Assembly (NCBI GenBank): GCA_032718565.1
Contig: JAVGVS010000011.1
Span: 1,032,905-1,096,904, forward strand
Direction of reading: 5' to 3'
Source of the DNA: Distichodus sexfasciatus
Taxonomy: Eukaryota > Chordata > Actinopteri > Characiformes > Distichodontidae
Length of the DNA stretch: 64,000 nt
Shown here: piece after piece, positions 43,654 to 57,222 of the stretch
Layout of the letters: each line of letters starts with the position of its first letter
How positions within the stretch are numbered: position 1 is the first letter of the stretch
Position numbers and translations under genes: made by a program
Notes under the pieces: model-generated
What the model saw: only the letters and a program-made list of their open reading frames with translations
Databases searched by the model: none
Told to the model about the DNA's origin: nothing

Positions 43654-46600
43654 GTAAGTTTTCCCCCTCTATTGCTAATAGCCAGGCGCGTTCTTGTGAA
43701 TGCTCATATTTTGTTTTTACAATCAATAACGTGTAATAGCCTTCCATATAGGCTGTAAAGATAAACATTACACGGTTGTTTTTACTAGTGAATAAACACA
43801 CAGCGTGCTGGATGTGTTGACTGTATTTAATCCTATTAGCCGTTATAAACATTTATAAATACATCAGGATAAACATACAAAGACTGTTTGGCCTGTGCTA
43901 ATTTACCAGTTGTCTTTATCTCCCCATCTGAGAGTTGACTAATCAGTCGGTTTGGACGCAGTATACATATTTTCTTTTCTTCCACTGATGAATTCGTTTG
44001 AAACATCATATGATGCAGTATAAAAACAGGATAGATATACTATTAGATCACACTGTTTTATAATCCTTTCAGATGCACTCCACAACCTGTATGAACAGTG
44101 TAATTCCTGACCTTATGTTCCTATCTTTCATTTAACTGGACCATACTTTTGGTTTTGTGCATTAGTAATGTGTGTGTGATGTATTGCAGGTGTCAATATG
44201 TCAGGTTTTATTGGGCACCCAGTAGAAAACCACATAATGGGAAATAAGAGATTAGCTTTGTGTTTAATGGCACAATTTGAAAAATTTAAATGCAAATTGG
44301 AAGTGTGATTTTTTTTTTAGATTACTACTGCTCTTTAAACATGGGTAGATACAAATGTCTAGTTAACCTTAGCCATTAAGAAGCACCATAGTTTGTCATG
44401 GCCTCCAATCAGAGGCAGAGGTATTGAAGAACTCAGCAATAAGCAGTCCAAATCATAAAAAGATTTAAAAAGTCATCAACACAGAGTGAATAAGTCACAC
44501 AATTATCGTACTTTTATATTGATAGTAAACAACTCTTAATACGATGACAATCTGATTTATAGTGGTGTTTAACCAAGAACAAGCTTTAGACAAACAAGGG
44601 TTAGGACATGTGAATATAGGGTAATTCTGCATATGAAAATTAGTAGTTTCATGAAATGATATATGAGTATTTTATAGCATTTTATAGCATTACATTTTTA
44701 CAACTGCAGTATTATGTCTGGAATCTCACCGCTTCTTTCAGTACTTATTTTGTCTAAAAATAACAGTTATCAGTGTTGAATGCTCCTTAATGGTTGTAAT
44801 GAAGACAACTGCGTCTCAGCTTATATTTTTTTGAATTCGTGCCTTGGAAATTTACTGCTTACTTGTTGAGATCAAGGTGCAAATATTGAAGATCACATAC
44901 AGCATGTTTTTAAAATATTCACAGTCCCACACTTTTTTCTAGTTTTCCTAAATGAATTACATCTCCCTCTTATCAATCTAATAGAAACTATCATCCAAAC
45001 TAGGTGTAGCCAGGCTTGTATCATCATGTCAATAAAAACTCCAGCCTGTTATTACTGCTGAGGGTGTTTCCACCAAGTGCTGATTAAAGGGCCTGGATGC
45101 TTATGTAAATGTGACATTTCTAGATTTAACAAAGTTATAAAACATTGTGGAAAAAAAACATTTTGTGCATTTTAATTCACTTTATCTTGCAGTGCAACAA
45201 AATGAGGTTAAAGTACAAGATTCTGAATAAAGATAACTTGTGGGATCCAGATCAGCCCAAAGCACTTATTTGACCATCTAAACCAACTAATCTCCTAAAG
45301 TGACTGTTTTACCATTATCTCATTGCCCAGAGATTTTCTGGGAGGGAATTCTGGATGCATTTTGGTCATCCCCTCCTTTACATATTGCATCAGCAACAGG
45401 CTCATCCCCCAATCACCCCAATCTCTGAGAAGAACACAGCTTACTCTTGCTGGGACATCGCTGACAAACTGAGGATGGATCCACCTCAAAATGTGGCAGG
45501 AATAACTGGACATTGGCGGCAGAGGCTATGGCCACATCCCAAACCGCATACAAGTGATGTCCTAATATTTGACATATAGTTTAGCACAATGGTATACTGT
45601 TCAAAACAAGATCAATGCCTTAGCTCTTACCTGTGTGTGTGAGCAGTTTTATTTAAAACAGAAAGGGCAGTATGGAAGTTCAAGACTTGATCACATAACC
45701 TACAGGAAAAGATACTAGCAGTAAGGCACGGAACATTACAAAAGACAACTTCCCACCTCCTGTGTTTATTCCGCTAAGCACAGTTCTCTGAAAGCAAGGT
45801 CTTATAGTGAATTTGGCCTGCATCATTAGCTGCATCACATCAAAAGAGTTGTGGTGGCCTGTTCACATTGTTTATTCCGACATGTTTCCAGCTTCTGCAT
45901 AAAGAGGTAATGTGTGTGCGAACACATAAATAAATGGCAACATAGGCAGGCACACGGTGTGTGTAAAGGTCCATCTGTTAGTAGCAGAGTAGGTGGTGAG
46001 TGTTTCACTCAGGTCAGAGTTAGCGTGGCCATATGCTGAAGTCCTCTGTGTTGACGCTGCAGAGACAGAGAGAGAGAGAGAGAGAGAGAAAGACTGCATG
46101 AGTGTGAGAGATCTGGGACTTGTATGAATAATGCAATCGTACAGAGTTTTAGAGCATGGCCATCTTTTCGTCATTTTGTCAGATTTAACCACAATTCCGA
46201 CATCACTGTCCCTTTTAAAGGCTTTTTGCAGTTCGTACATGTTCATTTGTATGTGTATTTCCAGTACAAAAGAAGCATCAGTGTGTCCGTGTTTCCTATG
46301 AGTATTCCATCCATTTAGATTTACAGTTTAGATTTATAGTTAATTATCTTTCTGACACTTTTTTGTGTGTAATTACAGTCCACTTTGTTCTACATTAAGA
46401 AGTGCATCATAAGGCCTGAGTAACAGTGAAATAGCCCCACCTGTTGGTCATATATTGGTAATGCCGTTCAGTCTTAGGTTCAGGTGAGCACATCAGGCCC
46501 CAAGAGCCACACTGACGCAGATATTAGTAAGGCACTCAGCACAGAATCCGAAATACACTGTAACAAGTTTATCTTATTTAGATCTGTAGATCATTTAGAG

Positions 46601-48246
46601 TATAGGAGATTATATTGCTTGTGTGTGTGTGTGTAAAGCAAATGTCTACTCAGCCTCTGAATTATTGAACAGTTCGTACTTTTCCTTCCACTCCAGTCCC
46701 TGGTTGGCACACCAGTGATGTCCGCTGGCATAAACTACCCAAAGTCTCTTCTACCTCGTTTTAGCACATTTAGTCTTTAGCACAACCGTAGCCAATGTGT
46801 ACAGTCAACTCCTGAACCTGTAACATCTGTCTTTTAAGGGCAAACTCTTCCATTAGTGTCTGTCTTGCTGAGATTACTTTGGACATAATGGGTTCAATAC
46901 ATCTAGTTTCTCTCTCCCCCTATATATACAGTATGTAATATAGTAATGTATATCAGATATATTTATCACTTAAAATGTTCTTGAGAAAGATGTAGGTACA
47001 TAGACTAGAACTGTTGAATAAAATGAATGTGTGTGTTTGTGTGTGTGAGCAGCGCACGTGCACGCACAGGTGTTTGTGAATGTGTGAAGCGCTATTGAGA
47101 AAAAGAGGGTGGAGCGACGTGAGGTGAGGAAGGAGAGAGAGAACGGGAAAGTGGGGGAAGGGAAGCTTAAGAAGACAGGAGAAGGAATGGGGGATGTTCA
47201 GCTTTCACATGACTTCAGAGAAGGAGGGAGAGAGAGACCCAGTGACAGAGGGAGGAAGGGAAGGAGGGAGGGAGTGGAAAGGATAGAAAAAGAGAGAATA
47301 GCTTTTCCCTTCTTCTCTGCCTGCAAGTGCTTCATCAACTATTCATCACTTAGTCTTTGCTCATCCTCTCTCCCTCTGCTCATCTCTCTCTCTCTCTCTT
47401 TTACACACACATACTCTAAGGTATCAGGAACCTCACTGAGCCCAAAGTAGCAGGTCAGCAATGCTACAGCTTGGCACACATCACTAAGTACTAATCTAGC
47501 AGACAGAATCAAAGCGTCACTTTTAACCATTACACCACTGCACACAACTTTCCCAACATAAGTGGTTACGGTTCAATTTGGCACATCTCGGCATTCTGTG
47601 AGCTTTTAACCGAATTCTTTGTCTTGGTCCACATGCTTTGATTGGCTTTAGCTGGTTGGCGGAGAGACTGAGGTTGCATTGTAGCAGTAGCAGTCTGGCT
47701 CTGAGAGCCTTGCTGTGCCAGCATATTCTGATTTTCAATTAGCTACAGGCCCGTCTCTCTCTCTCTGGGGAATCCGTTTACTGGTGCCTGCCAAAGCTCC
47801 CATGTGAGTGCATGTGTAAACCACACCTGACATGCTGTCTGCCTAATCAGCTCTTCCAGTACCGAGATGTCACTCAGCCATCTCTCCTTTACTGAGGATG
47901 GAACCACATAGCAGGTATAGCGGTGGATGTTTTCACCAAGCTTGGGCAGCACACCATCGGGCAAGATGTCCATCCAGTGAATCCAAACAAACTTCACTTT
48001 TTTGACTGATAAACATTCATATAGATGCTCATTGGCATGTTTCGTTATGATAAATGTGATTTAGCAAATAATAAAAAGTTAATTTACCAAATTCTCTTCT
48101 TTAATGGTCATAAAATGTTTTTTTGCTGCCGTTAGTGATGAGAAGTTTTATTGCAGTTGGAGCCCCACCCTTCTTTGTGATAAAAAAGAGGATGTTTGGT
48201 CCTCCTCAAAGGCAGCCAGTAGCAATCTTGCAAATGTTGATGCACT

Positions 48247-48410
48247 AGATTTACATTTTAGGTCAATTAGCAGATGCTTTTATCCAGAGTGACTACCATT
48301 TCCTAATTAATCAAGGGCCAGTTTCCCTGGAGCAACTTCTTGTCTTGAGTTAAGGTTCTTGCTCAGGGACCCAAAGGTGGTATCCTACCAATAAGCCACC
48401 TCAACACCCT
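48247..48410 (-). repeat. Family-B SINE remnant
   Basis: Minus-strand copy: TACCACCTTTGGGTCCCTGA, AGTTGCTCCAGGGAAACTGG, and tail GCATCTGCTAATTGACC-AAATGTAAAT. Confidence 0.7.
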
Positions 48411-48489
48411 AGATGCCAAAACTTTTGTTTTGATACATCCTTCATCCTTCAGTTGATTTTTTTTCCTTTCATATATTAACATTTATAAG

Positions 48490-48560
48490 CATAGGTACTG
48501 ATATATTGGGCAGCGATAATATCGGCCGACAACATTGGCTGGCCAGTTTATCGGGCAAAC
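48490..48560. repeat. MITE fragment with ATATCGGCCGA units
   Basis: GATAATATCGGCCGACAAC and GGCCAGTTTATCGGGC resemble arms of the element at 22258-22709. Confidence 0.45.
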
Positions 48561-48599
48561 TGTAGTATATTCAGAAAAGGATCGAATTTGATCAATATG

Positions 48600-48760
48600 T
48601 GAAGGAGGTTTGGCGGGTTTTGGCAGTGCTTGGGGAGCAGTGCTTGGAAAAGGTACCTTGCTCATAAGTAGCTCAGTACCTTTACCGGTCTGGGACCTGA
48701 ACTGGCAACCTTCAGATCACAGGGCCAACTCCCTAACTGTTATGCTACCAACTGCCTCAA
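48600..48760 (-). repeat. Family-A SINE, 3'-truncated
   Basis: Minus strand: GAGGCAGTTGGTAGCATAAC, GTGATCTGAAGGTTGCCAG, GGTAAAGGTACTGAGCTAC. The 3' body is missing. Confidence 0.8.
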
Positions 48761-48789
48761 ATATCACTCAAATATATTCTACACAAACA

Positions 48790-48895
48790 CTACCACATTT
48801 GGGCCCCCAAGCAAGACCCTTAACCTCAGGTTACTCCTGGAATTGTGAGATGACATTCACTGTGGATGAGAGCATCTGACAAATGCTGTAAATGT
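48790..48895 (+). repeat. Family-B SINE 3' fragment
   Basis: TTGGGCCCCCAAGCAAGACC and GAGCATCTGACAAATGCTGT followed by AAATGTA. Confidence 0.7.
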
Positions 48896-50278
48896 ATATG
48901 TGCCTGTTACTATCTTATCAAGAACACTCACATATTGAAAGCAAACGTGAATACTGAAGTTGAAAGGGCAAGATCTCTGCAGGATAAGGATATCACAAAT
49001 AGAAATTATCTGAAAAGTGGGATTCTAGGACAGCAGATCTCAATCCTGACCCATCACCCCCTCAGGTTACAAACAAATAGTCCCGGCCTGATTCAACTGA
49101 AGGCCTAATGAGCAATAGAGGATCAAACCTGCTAGTGTTGGAATTACCAAATCTATAGACACCAAAGAACAGGATTGAGAACTGCTGTTCTAAAATGTGT
49201 GCCAGCAGAAGGGTGGAGCTAGCAGGACATGGAATTAGTGCAGCCAGACCTCAGAGGGGCTGCAGTTGAGAGACATCACGAGAGAAATTGCTCAAAAGTG
49301 CTTCTTTGGCTCTTATTCACTTTGGACAGTCAGTGTGTGTTCCTGAGTATTCGAGCCAGGCCTCATCCTGGGTCACAACTCCTGAACACAAATCACAGGT
49401 CACCTTATTTTGACAGTCTGGGAATTGTCTAGAGGAGTTGGCTGAAGATTTGGAGCAGAGATAAGGCCCTGCATCCGGGGAGCCTAGTTTGAAAGTAGCT
49501 GAGACGTAGCGTGTCCCACTTAAAAGCATTTAATTAGAGGTGGAAATTTTGCCCTGTTTTGCAGTTATTTGCTTTGAATGCTGTTCCTTTGGGAGTTAAA
49601 GAGTGGTGTTGCTGGGCACAGTCTGAATAATTTGCTGTGCTGAGTAGTAAATCAACTGAGTAGTAAATCCTGAATCAGTGAGTTGTGATTCAGTGAATTA
49701 TGCTCCTGTAGTAATAAACATGCTTGTGTATGGGTGTCTGTTTTGCAGTGTTGGGGAGTAACTGCCTAAAATTAGCACTACTTTTAACACAACTGCTTTT
49801 TTCATACAGTGTAACAAATATCTACAAAATATACAGAAATTATCAAAAACAGTATCACTAAACATACAAGGAAAAAAGTAAATAAATAAAATAAACCCTT
49901 TATTAAAATGGATGCTAACTAGTATATTAAAAACAAGTATATAAAAAAAGCTTGGAATATGGAATATAAACAAACACACACAGATGTAAAACACTTACAG
50001 TATATATACACAGATAACTCTTATCTCAACCAGTATGGAGACAGTACTTGCCCTGTGTGTGTGTGTGTGTGTGTATATAATAATGAAGCTTCTGGGACTT
50101 ATCTGAGGTTATCTAACAATACATCAGTCAGAGGTCTAAAGCCACACATGGTTCTGTCTCTCTCTCTTTCTCTCTCTGTCTTCCTGTCGTATCTTCCTTC
50201 TTTCTCTCTTTGCTGTTGGTCTCTTGTTCTCTCAATAGTGGTTTCCATGGTGAGAGCTGCATTCTGCAGATATACCAT

Positions 50279-50295
50279 TTATCTGAGAGTGAAAG

Positions 50296-50330
<35 letters not shown>

Positions 50331-50340
50331 CCTCTCTCTC
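50279..50340. repeat. (CT)n microsatellite
   Basis: About 20 CT units, then CCCCCTCTCTCTC. Confidence 0.9.
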
Positions 50341-50965
50341 GCTCCTCCTACACTTCACACTGACAGGAATATATGCAGTGGTGTAAATATCTGGCCATGT
50401 GTAATGGGATACTATGCAGCAGTAATGAATATACAGTATATACAGAGCTGATTTCTTTGAATGAATGAAATCAATTCTGGCATGCTGACTCTCTCTCTCC
50501 CTCCATATCTCTCTCTCTCTCTCTCTGGCTCTCAGTGTTACTGTGTCATGTACGACAGCCAGACTGCAGCTTTTCACATCTGATTTTTGCTGCCTATCAC
50601 TGCCTTATTAAATCACATAGAGGAGGTGAAAAAGCAGCAGTTCTGCAGTTCAGCTGATGCCCCTGTTACAGCCCAGGAATAAATGCATGAACCTTTGTGT
50701 GCGTGTGTATTTGATAGAGACGGTGTTACTTGGATGTGAGCGTAAGAGAGCTAAAGGGTATGTATATTTATGTGTGTGTGTGTGTATGAGAGAGAGAAAG
50801 AAGGGAAGTCAGCTGACCTTGAGAGCCCAGCCCTTGATGGAAGGCTGGAGGAGAAATCTGGTGTGATTGGCTGAGAGACTCACTGCTTCATGCAGTACAG
50901 CTTTAATAGCAACAGTTTCCATCTGATCTGCAGACTCAGAATCGTCCTCAGAAACCCTCTTTCTG

Positions 50966-50968
<3 letters not shown>

Positions 50969-51002
<34 letters not shown>
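50969..51002. repeat. (CA)n microsatellite
   Basis: About 16 CA units. Confidence 0.9.
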
Positions 51003-51003
<1 letters not shown>

Positions 51004-52183
51004 GTAGTCTTTCTTTCTTACATTCACAGGCAGTAATTAATGCAAATTCTTCAACACAAGCTAAAAAGCAAGTGTGCGTGCAAATACACACTTACATCAA
51101 ACACATGCTTATGCAGAATTGTGCGCACACACTCACACACACACAGGCAGCATTCAAAAAAATACAGGCAGCATAAAAGCACCGGGCAGAAAGAAACACA
51201 AACACTCACAAAACAGTCACACACTCAGTAACACCATGCTGAGCATAGATGTAAGCACACATGCACAAATACTACGGATTCCACTATCCAATAAGATTTC
51301 CTTCCACCTACGTGAGAATATTACAGTCCCAGTCTGTTTTGTGGAATTCACACCACTGTAGCAAATCTCTGGGCAGCATTTTGACTTTCTGAAACTAGAT
51401 TTTACGCTTGACTTTCCACATGCAGAGATCCAAAGTAAAACCCAAACTCACTGAGATCCTGCTTTGTGGAGGTTCTTAAGCATTCAGCTCAACTCATGAG
51501 CATGTAGAGCCGCCGGGACACTCAACAAGAGCTCCAGATATAGAGGTTTCACTTTATAAAACACAAATGCTATATAAAGTGAGTCATGGTTACTTTTGTT
51601 CTAACACCATCTATTATTAACTCTTTGGGTTATAGTGTGAGAAAATGTTGGATTCTCGTGTTGTCTCAGACCACTGACCTGTAGATGGAGGGAACAGAAC
51701 TGTCTGAACTTTTGGAACTCTTTCTCTGGTCTGTAGTCGGTCCAGATGTAGTATGGCTTCATGCCTTGCCCATTGGCGATCTGATATTTTGCTCAGTATT
51801 GTTTTCTGAGAAGAATTTACACGTCCCTCTACTGCAGCTGTTAGACTCTCTCTCTCTGACACATTAAGGAACTCTTCACTGGTCCCCAGTCTTTTAATGT
51901 TGCTTATGTTCTTGTTAGCCTGCATTGCTACAATATCTAATATGTGTGACAGTGTGTGTTTTTTGTATGTGTATCTTAAGCAAGACCATGCCTTTGGTCA
52001 TTACATGTGCTGCTCTCAGGTCAGAGTCTAATTTAGTTTTTATCTGTTAGGTTCAGCATCTTAGAGCTAAACCCTACAAATCTGAACATACAGAATGAAT
52101 AAAGTTAGTGCAAGGCCATATAAACGCAGTGTTGTAAGGTAGAATAAGCTAGAGATTTTAAGTAATCTGTTCCCATGCGGGCG

Positions 52184-52326
52184 GCACGGTGGCACAGTGT
52201 GTGCGCTGTGGTGTGCTGGCGCCTGCCCAGTGTTGGTCCCCGCCTTGCGCCCGTAGTTCCCGGGATAGGCTCCGGGCCCCCGATAGGGATAAGGCGGCTC
52301 AGTAATGAATGAATGAATGAATAAAT
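52184..52326 (+). repeat. Third tRNA-derived SINE family, internally deleted
   Basis: Starts GGGCGGCACGGTGGCACAGTG, the head of a very common teleost SINE, and ends GGATAAGGCGGCTCAG followed by an (ATGA)n tail. Most of the middle is missing. Confidence 0.7.
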
Positions 52327-54728
52327 GAATGTTCCCATGCACAGGTTGTAGTCTTACACTAGCCTTTTAAACATGCTTTTTCAAAAAATTATTTTTGGAT
52401 GGTGTTGTCGAACTCTGCTGTACCTTGTCCACTCAACACAGTGTTAAAACTCACCAATGCCTCAATAATTCCAGGTCAGAAGGTGACAAATGTTAATTAG
52501 GTTAGATGATGACTGACTGATTGTACGTCAACAGATGAGTTACTGCCTTTGATTAAACACTTATCAAGTAAAAAAGAAGATTTAACATCTCTTAAGTAAG
52601 TGCCCAGTGAGTCAAGGTATAAGACATTTTAATATCTAAGTCTTAGCTGGAGCTACTAATTACCTTTGATTACTAATTAGCAAATTAGAACCATATGTCG
52701 GTTATTCATTATAAAATAACACCTTGATTAATGATATTCCATTTAACATATCGAGATTGTTGACTAATAGTAATGTGGAATACTTAACATTTGTCTTGAT
52801 GCTTGGGCCTGATTAATGTTGGTTAAACTGGCTTATGATTAATGATTGGCTTGTGCTTCATGTACAATAAAGATTTTTTGTTTGAAGTACTGTCCAACAT
52901 TGAGATTAAAACTACTATATATGTAGTACTGTATACTTGAGTATGAACAGATTTAGACTTTGACTTGAGACTACCAACTGGCTTTAGCTTCACATTCACC
53001 AGTAGTTGAGCCTGTTTGCCTGGAGCGCAGCTGACAGTAGAAAATTTAATTTTGGTCATTAAAAGTCTTATTACTGTTGTATTTCCAGCATTATCAGAAT
53101 CTCATCGCACTCAGCTTGTTGTTTTGTTATTCAGAATTGGCAGTGCCACTGCAAATGACTCTGGTCTGTTTGACCATAATTTGGACCATCAATTCATTGA
53201 CTTCAGTCTTTAGAAGTGGTTCACAGTAAGCAATGTGAAATCTCAAACTGTCCTTAAGATGTCAAGTCCTTAAGACTGTGACTGTTTTTGGGAACATTGG
53301 TTTACACCGTAATAACCTTTCTCTGGTTCCCTCTGATTCTGAATACATTATTTAAAAAATATTTCACATGTAGATTAGTCAGTAAATGAGAACTGTGTGA
53401 ATTTTAATCAAGCAGCAAAAAAGTTATACCACAAAACTCTCTACAAATTTGTTATAATGCTTGTGAAGATAGCTATATAGCATCATGTGACTTTGGCCTA
53501 CCAGCAGTTTCAGATATAATACTATTCCTTCTTTCCAATCACTAGAACTTTTTGTACCATTTAGTCTCCCTCCAGTTTTCTTTCCGCATCACTATGATCC
53601 AATGTCATCCTTTTTTAAACAACAGAGAGCTCAAATTATTCCAGTCAGGGTCACATTTTTAGCCCAGGAGTTTGTATTGTTGTTATTTGACCAGCAGTTT
53701 TTGGGTTATTATGTTTTTCTTGTTGTTCTTGAGGTTTAGAGTTAAGTATGCATACCATAGCTACAATAGCACACTAATTAATGGAAAGGATTGTTCTGAT
53801 AAATTTTATACAAAAAGCTGTTTATAGTGACTTTGCAAAACATATATTTTTACCTTAATACAAAGTTATTATGACATGCACTTAAAAATGTTTGCAAAGG
53901 GACAACTAATTAAGTAATATAAAATCTCTGATGAAAAAGAACGACATAAACATACAAAAACACAAACCAATGGACTTCAGGTGTGCCCTATGTTAGATAA
54001 AGGATACATTAGCAACATTAATAACAATATGGTCTTCCTTTTCATTTTTCTAATTTATTGACTGTTATGAACACAGATACTAGTTCATCTTATAGTAACT
54101 TGTATCGAGCGATAATATCAGCACTTTGATTTATCAGACTTTAGTATGGATGCTGCATATCCGACCCGTATAGTCCCTCTCATGGGTAAGTGTTGCTGAA
54201 TCATGACCTTTTAAGCCTTGGTAAACATGTTAATATTCTGAGGAGCCTTTTTGGAGCCGGTATAGGATTGATGCATAGGAATGGATGAAGTTTTAATCTT
54301 TTCGTGGGACTACATAAGGAAAGTATAGGGTCTGAATTGTGATCCTGTCTTCATTTGGCTCTTTTTCATATCCATATTCGTGTCCTCTTAATCTTTACAT
54401 TTCTGTTCTTCTCTTTTTCTTTTTTTTCTCACCACCACTTTAGAGCTCATCCCTTACTTTTCATGTCTTTTTTTAGCTCCTTGACAAACTGTATCTCCCC
54501 CCACTCCTCATTCCTTCTCTCTCTCTCTCTCTCTCTCTCGGTAGGTGTATCCCTGCTGAGTTTGATGAGGGGTTGGACTTTCCTGCAGGGAGAGACAGAG
54601 AGATAGTGTTAAACCATTCCATGTCTTTCCATCTCTCGTTCGCTCTCTTTCTCCCACACATACACACACACACACACACACAGAGTCTTCTCCTCCACAG
54701 CTCTAACACTCTGTAATCCCAACTCGGC

Positions 54729-54876
54729 ATGACAGAGCGCAGCAGCAGAGGCAGCAGGAGTGGAGAAAGGGAAGGAAAAGAGGAGAAGAAGGAGAGGAGG
54801 ATGAAGGATGGACCGCAGCAGGGAGCGAAGAGGAGGGGAAAAAACACTCGTTTATCGGCATGCGGGAGATGTGGAA
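54729..54876 (+). CDS. nrg2: Candidate alternative first exon of nrg2 (type-I-like N-terminus)
   Basis: The ATG at 54729 opens a frame beginning MTERSSRGSRSGEREGKEEK, extremely rich in Arg, Lys, Glu and Gly. This is the composition and opening of the type-I neuregulin-1 N-terminus (MSERKEGRGKGKGKKKERG), and I recall a similar alternative start in a mammalian NRG2 isoform. A donor-like GGAA|GTATGC at 54877 ends the exon in phase 1 (148 nt), exactly what the Ig exon at 60646 requires. It lies between the kringle-like exon and the Ig exon, as in NRG1. The donor is only moderate; its position is the least certain part. Confidence 0.6.
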
Positions 54877-54948
54877 GTATGCGTCACTCTGTCGAAGTGA
54901 AAGCGCCAAAGAGTGTAGTCATTTCGCTGGGGCGGTGTTACAGGAAAA

Positions 54949-55080
54949 TGAGTGCGTGAGCGTTTGTGAGAGAGAGAGAAGTGAAGATGGGCGTTAAATT
55001 CGCACCCCTCGTTAGAGCGGAATATACACGAGTGTGTGAAAGAGAGGGAAGATGGGCGTTAATTGTGCACCGACATTAAT
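54949..55080. repeat. Two approximate 65-bp direct units
   Basis: GAAGATGGGCGTTAA occurs at about 54983 and 55048 with GTGTGTGA/GAGAGAG upstream and GCACC downstream in both. Confidence 0.7.
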
Positions 55081-55737
55081 CTGTGTCGAAAGATTGAAAT
55101 GGATTTAATCCCAGCCTTGTTCCTAGAGAGTTCTAACCTTAATCTCTAATGACACACACACACAGACTAGTGCGTAGGAGAACGCGGCGTTATTGCGCCG
55201 CTGTTTCCCCACGGCCAAGGTGAAAAGTTGGGAGTTCCGGTGAATTCTTGCAGTTCAGAGGGAGTAGCTGTGTTGGCGTTCCTCAAGGCGCTGCTTTACA
55301 CAACGTTGCACATCTGTTGCAACCTTAAGTTTATGTCTCTTGGAGTAGTGTTTGGGTTTCCTGGACTGTTGCTGGGGTGGTTGCTCAGTCACGCTTAGCC
55401 CTGTGGGATTTGGGCGTTGTGTGTTTTTGTTTGCATTTGTTGTGTTTGTGTTTTTATTTATTAAGCCTTTTAAAAAGAAAATTTTCATGCAAATTGCTTT
55501 TCTTTTTTTTTTTCAACTTATTTGTGTGTGTGCCCACATATATCTGCGTGGACACGTGTGAGTCTGCGTGTTTGTGCACGTGAATCTGTTGTGTGTGTAT
55601 GTGTAGAGCAAATGAGGGACTGATTTTAATGAGTGGAAGATCATCTCACATTCGAATACTCGGACCCTTATTGCTGCCTGTTACAATGCCATTGAAAATT
55701 TACATTAGTGTTGTGTGTGTGTGCGCGTGTGTGAGCA

Positions 55738-55950
55738 AACTTAACACAGCACAGCACACAGTGTACCACAGCTAAATGTGACCTCTCCATTTGACCCATC
55801 CGTGTAGGAACAACGGGGCTTTTTTTTGGCAGCCCCCTTGGAGCAGTGCTTGGGGACACTACCTTTCTCGCGAGTACCTCAGTGGTACCTTTACATGCTC
55901 GGGACTTGAACCGCTGACCGTCCTCCAATCGCACTACCAACTGCCCTGTT
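55738..55950 (-). repeat. Family-A SINE
   Basis: Minus strand: GGGCAGTTGGTAGTGCGATTG head, CGGTTCAAGTCCC box B, body GCACTGCTCC, and GTGTACTGTGTGCTGTGCTG near the 3' end. Confidence 0.88.
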
Positions 55951-56055
55951 CATTAAACATAATGAAGGTAACATTTTCAATTAATCGTGATATTGATTTG
56001 AGATGATATCGCCCCAGCCCTAGTGTTTTTGTCTGAATGCGTGTGTATTTGTAAA

Positions 56056-56330
56056 TCTTCCAATATGGGGACTCTGACCTGATTGCACCCCAACAAGGTG
56101 GGGGCCTGTGTCATTGTGGGGACGTAAACCCAAGTCACCACAAAATTAAACACTGCAATACATCTATTTCTTCTAGTTTAATGTAAGTCCCCATCATGGT
56201 TGTATATTTAAACATGTGTGTATACACGGATAATGGGGACCTGATTGCACAACGATAAAGTGTGGACATGTGTCATTATGGGGATGTAAAACTCTGAACT
56301 TCTTCCTTTAAACTCTCAGTCCCCATAATG
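56056..56330. repeat. Two diverged direct units with GGGGAC motifs
   Basis: ATATGGGGACTCTGACCTGA and ATAATGGGGACCTGATTGCA start two copies about 170 bp apart. Each continues through GTGTCATTGTGGGGACGTAA or its variant. A similar 'GTCCCCAT' family underlies 26225-26745. Confidence 0.65.
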
Positions 56331-57222
56331 TCATATTCTTAGTGTGTGTGTGTAGGCTTGGTTGAGAGTATATATGTATGTATACATTTATGTAGTGGGG
56401 AGTGTTTTTGGGTTCCAAGTCCCAGCGTGGAGCGAGAGTTTGTCCATGCGTTAGCTTCTTATCACTCTGTATCACCGCAACTCAAGGACACAATCTGCTT
56501 TATCTGCCATGTTTATTCATCTCCAAATGCTTTTTGGAATCTCACTGCATTATGTGGGTGTGGGTGTTTATTCCTTTGTGTGTGTATACATAGTATTAAA
56601 AGTGTGTGTTTGTGTATGTGCATGTTATTTTGTGTGTGTGTTTCAAGAGGCATTGAACATTTTGCTCCTCTCTCTCTCTCCATCCCCCACTCCATCTCCT
56701 CTGTAGTCGGAGTGATAAAACTCCATCAGAAAATGCTGATTGGAGCGAAAGCTCTCATGCATTACTGCAATGTGCTGCAGGTTCGTGCTGAAACACCCTT
56801 TCCCAGGCATATATGTGCAGGCAATCACACACAGACACACACACACACACACATTCACAAACTGAGTGCAAGAGATAATGTCTGTTCTATCTGTCCTGTA
56901 CGTCCTGATTGATGCAGGAAGCTTTTCATTTGCTTTACGGTTTGCAGATCGAGGCAGCTCAATAGTTTCATGATGAAGGGGAGCTATGAATAACCCGTTT
57001 TTTTTTTTTCACAACAAAGAGACACCCGCATCTTTCTCTAAAAGTGAGGAACAAACTATTTTGGCGTTTTTTTCCTCCCTCTCTCTCCCAGTTTAATTGC
57101 TTGTTAATTATTAGGCTCTGCTCGTTACAGGGTCTGGAAAAGCCCACCTAGCTCATTAAGGTTGGTGAGATTACTGAGCAGAACAGCAGGAGATATTAAG
57201 GGGCTTGATCCGTTCTCGCCGT

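Larger units (their letters stand above)
43654..54728 (+). other. nrg2: nrg2 intron 1, left part
   Basis: No coding exon recognised. It contains an (AG)n tract (about 46062-46090), GA-rich sequence (47100-47300), a repeat cluster at 48.2-48.9 kb, CT/GA tracts (50279-50340, 50490-50526), a CA tract (50969-51002) and a SINE remnant at 52184-52326. The remainder is AT-rich. Confidence 0.65.

Noticed and set aside
45220..45580. 74-codon frame and unusual GC content in nrg2 intron
   Set aside because: No splice sites in a compatible phase and no recognisable protein. It may be an old transposon fragment, but I cannot show ends.
56707..56780. Exon-like stretch in nrg2 intron (CTCTGTAG acceptor, CTGCAG|GTTCGT donor)
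   Set aside because: At 74 nt it would shift the frame between the phase-1 nrg2 exons, and the protein it would encode matches nothing in neuregulins. At most a non-coding cassette.
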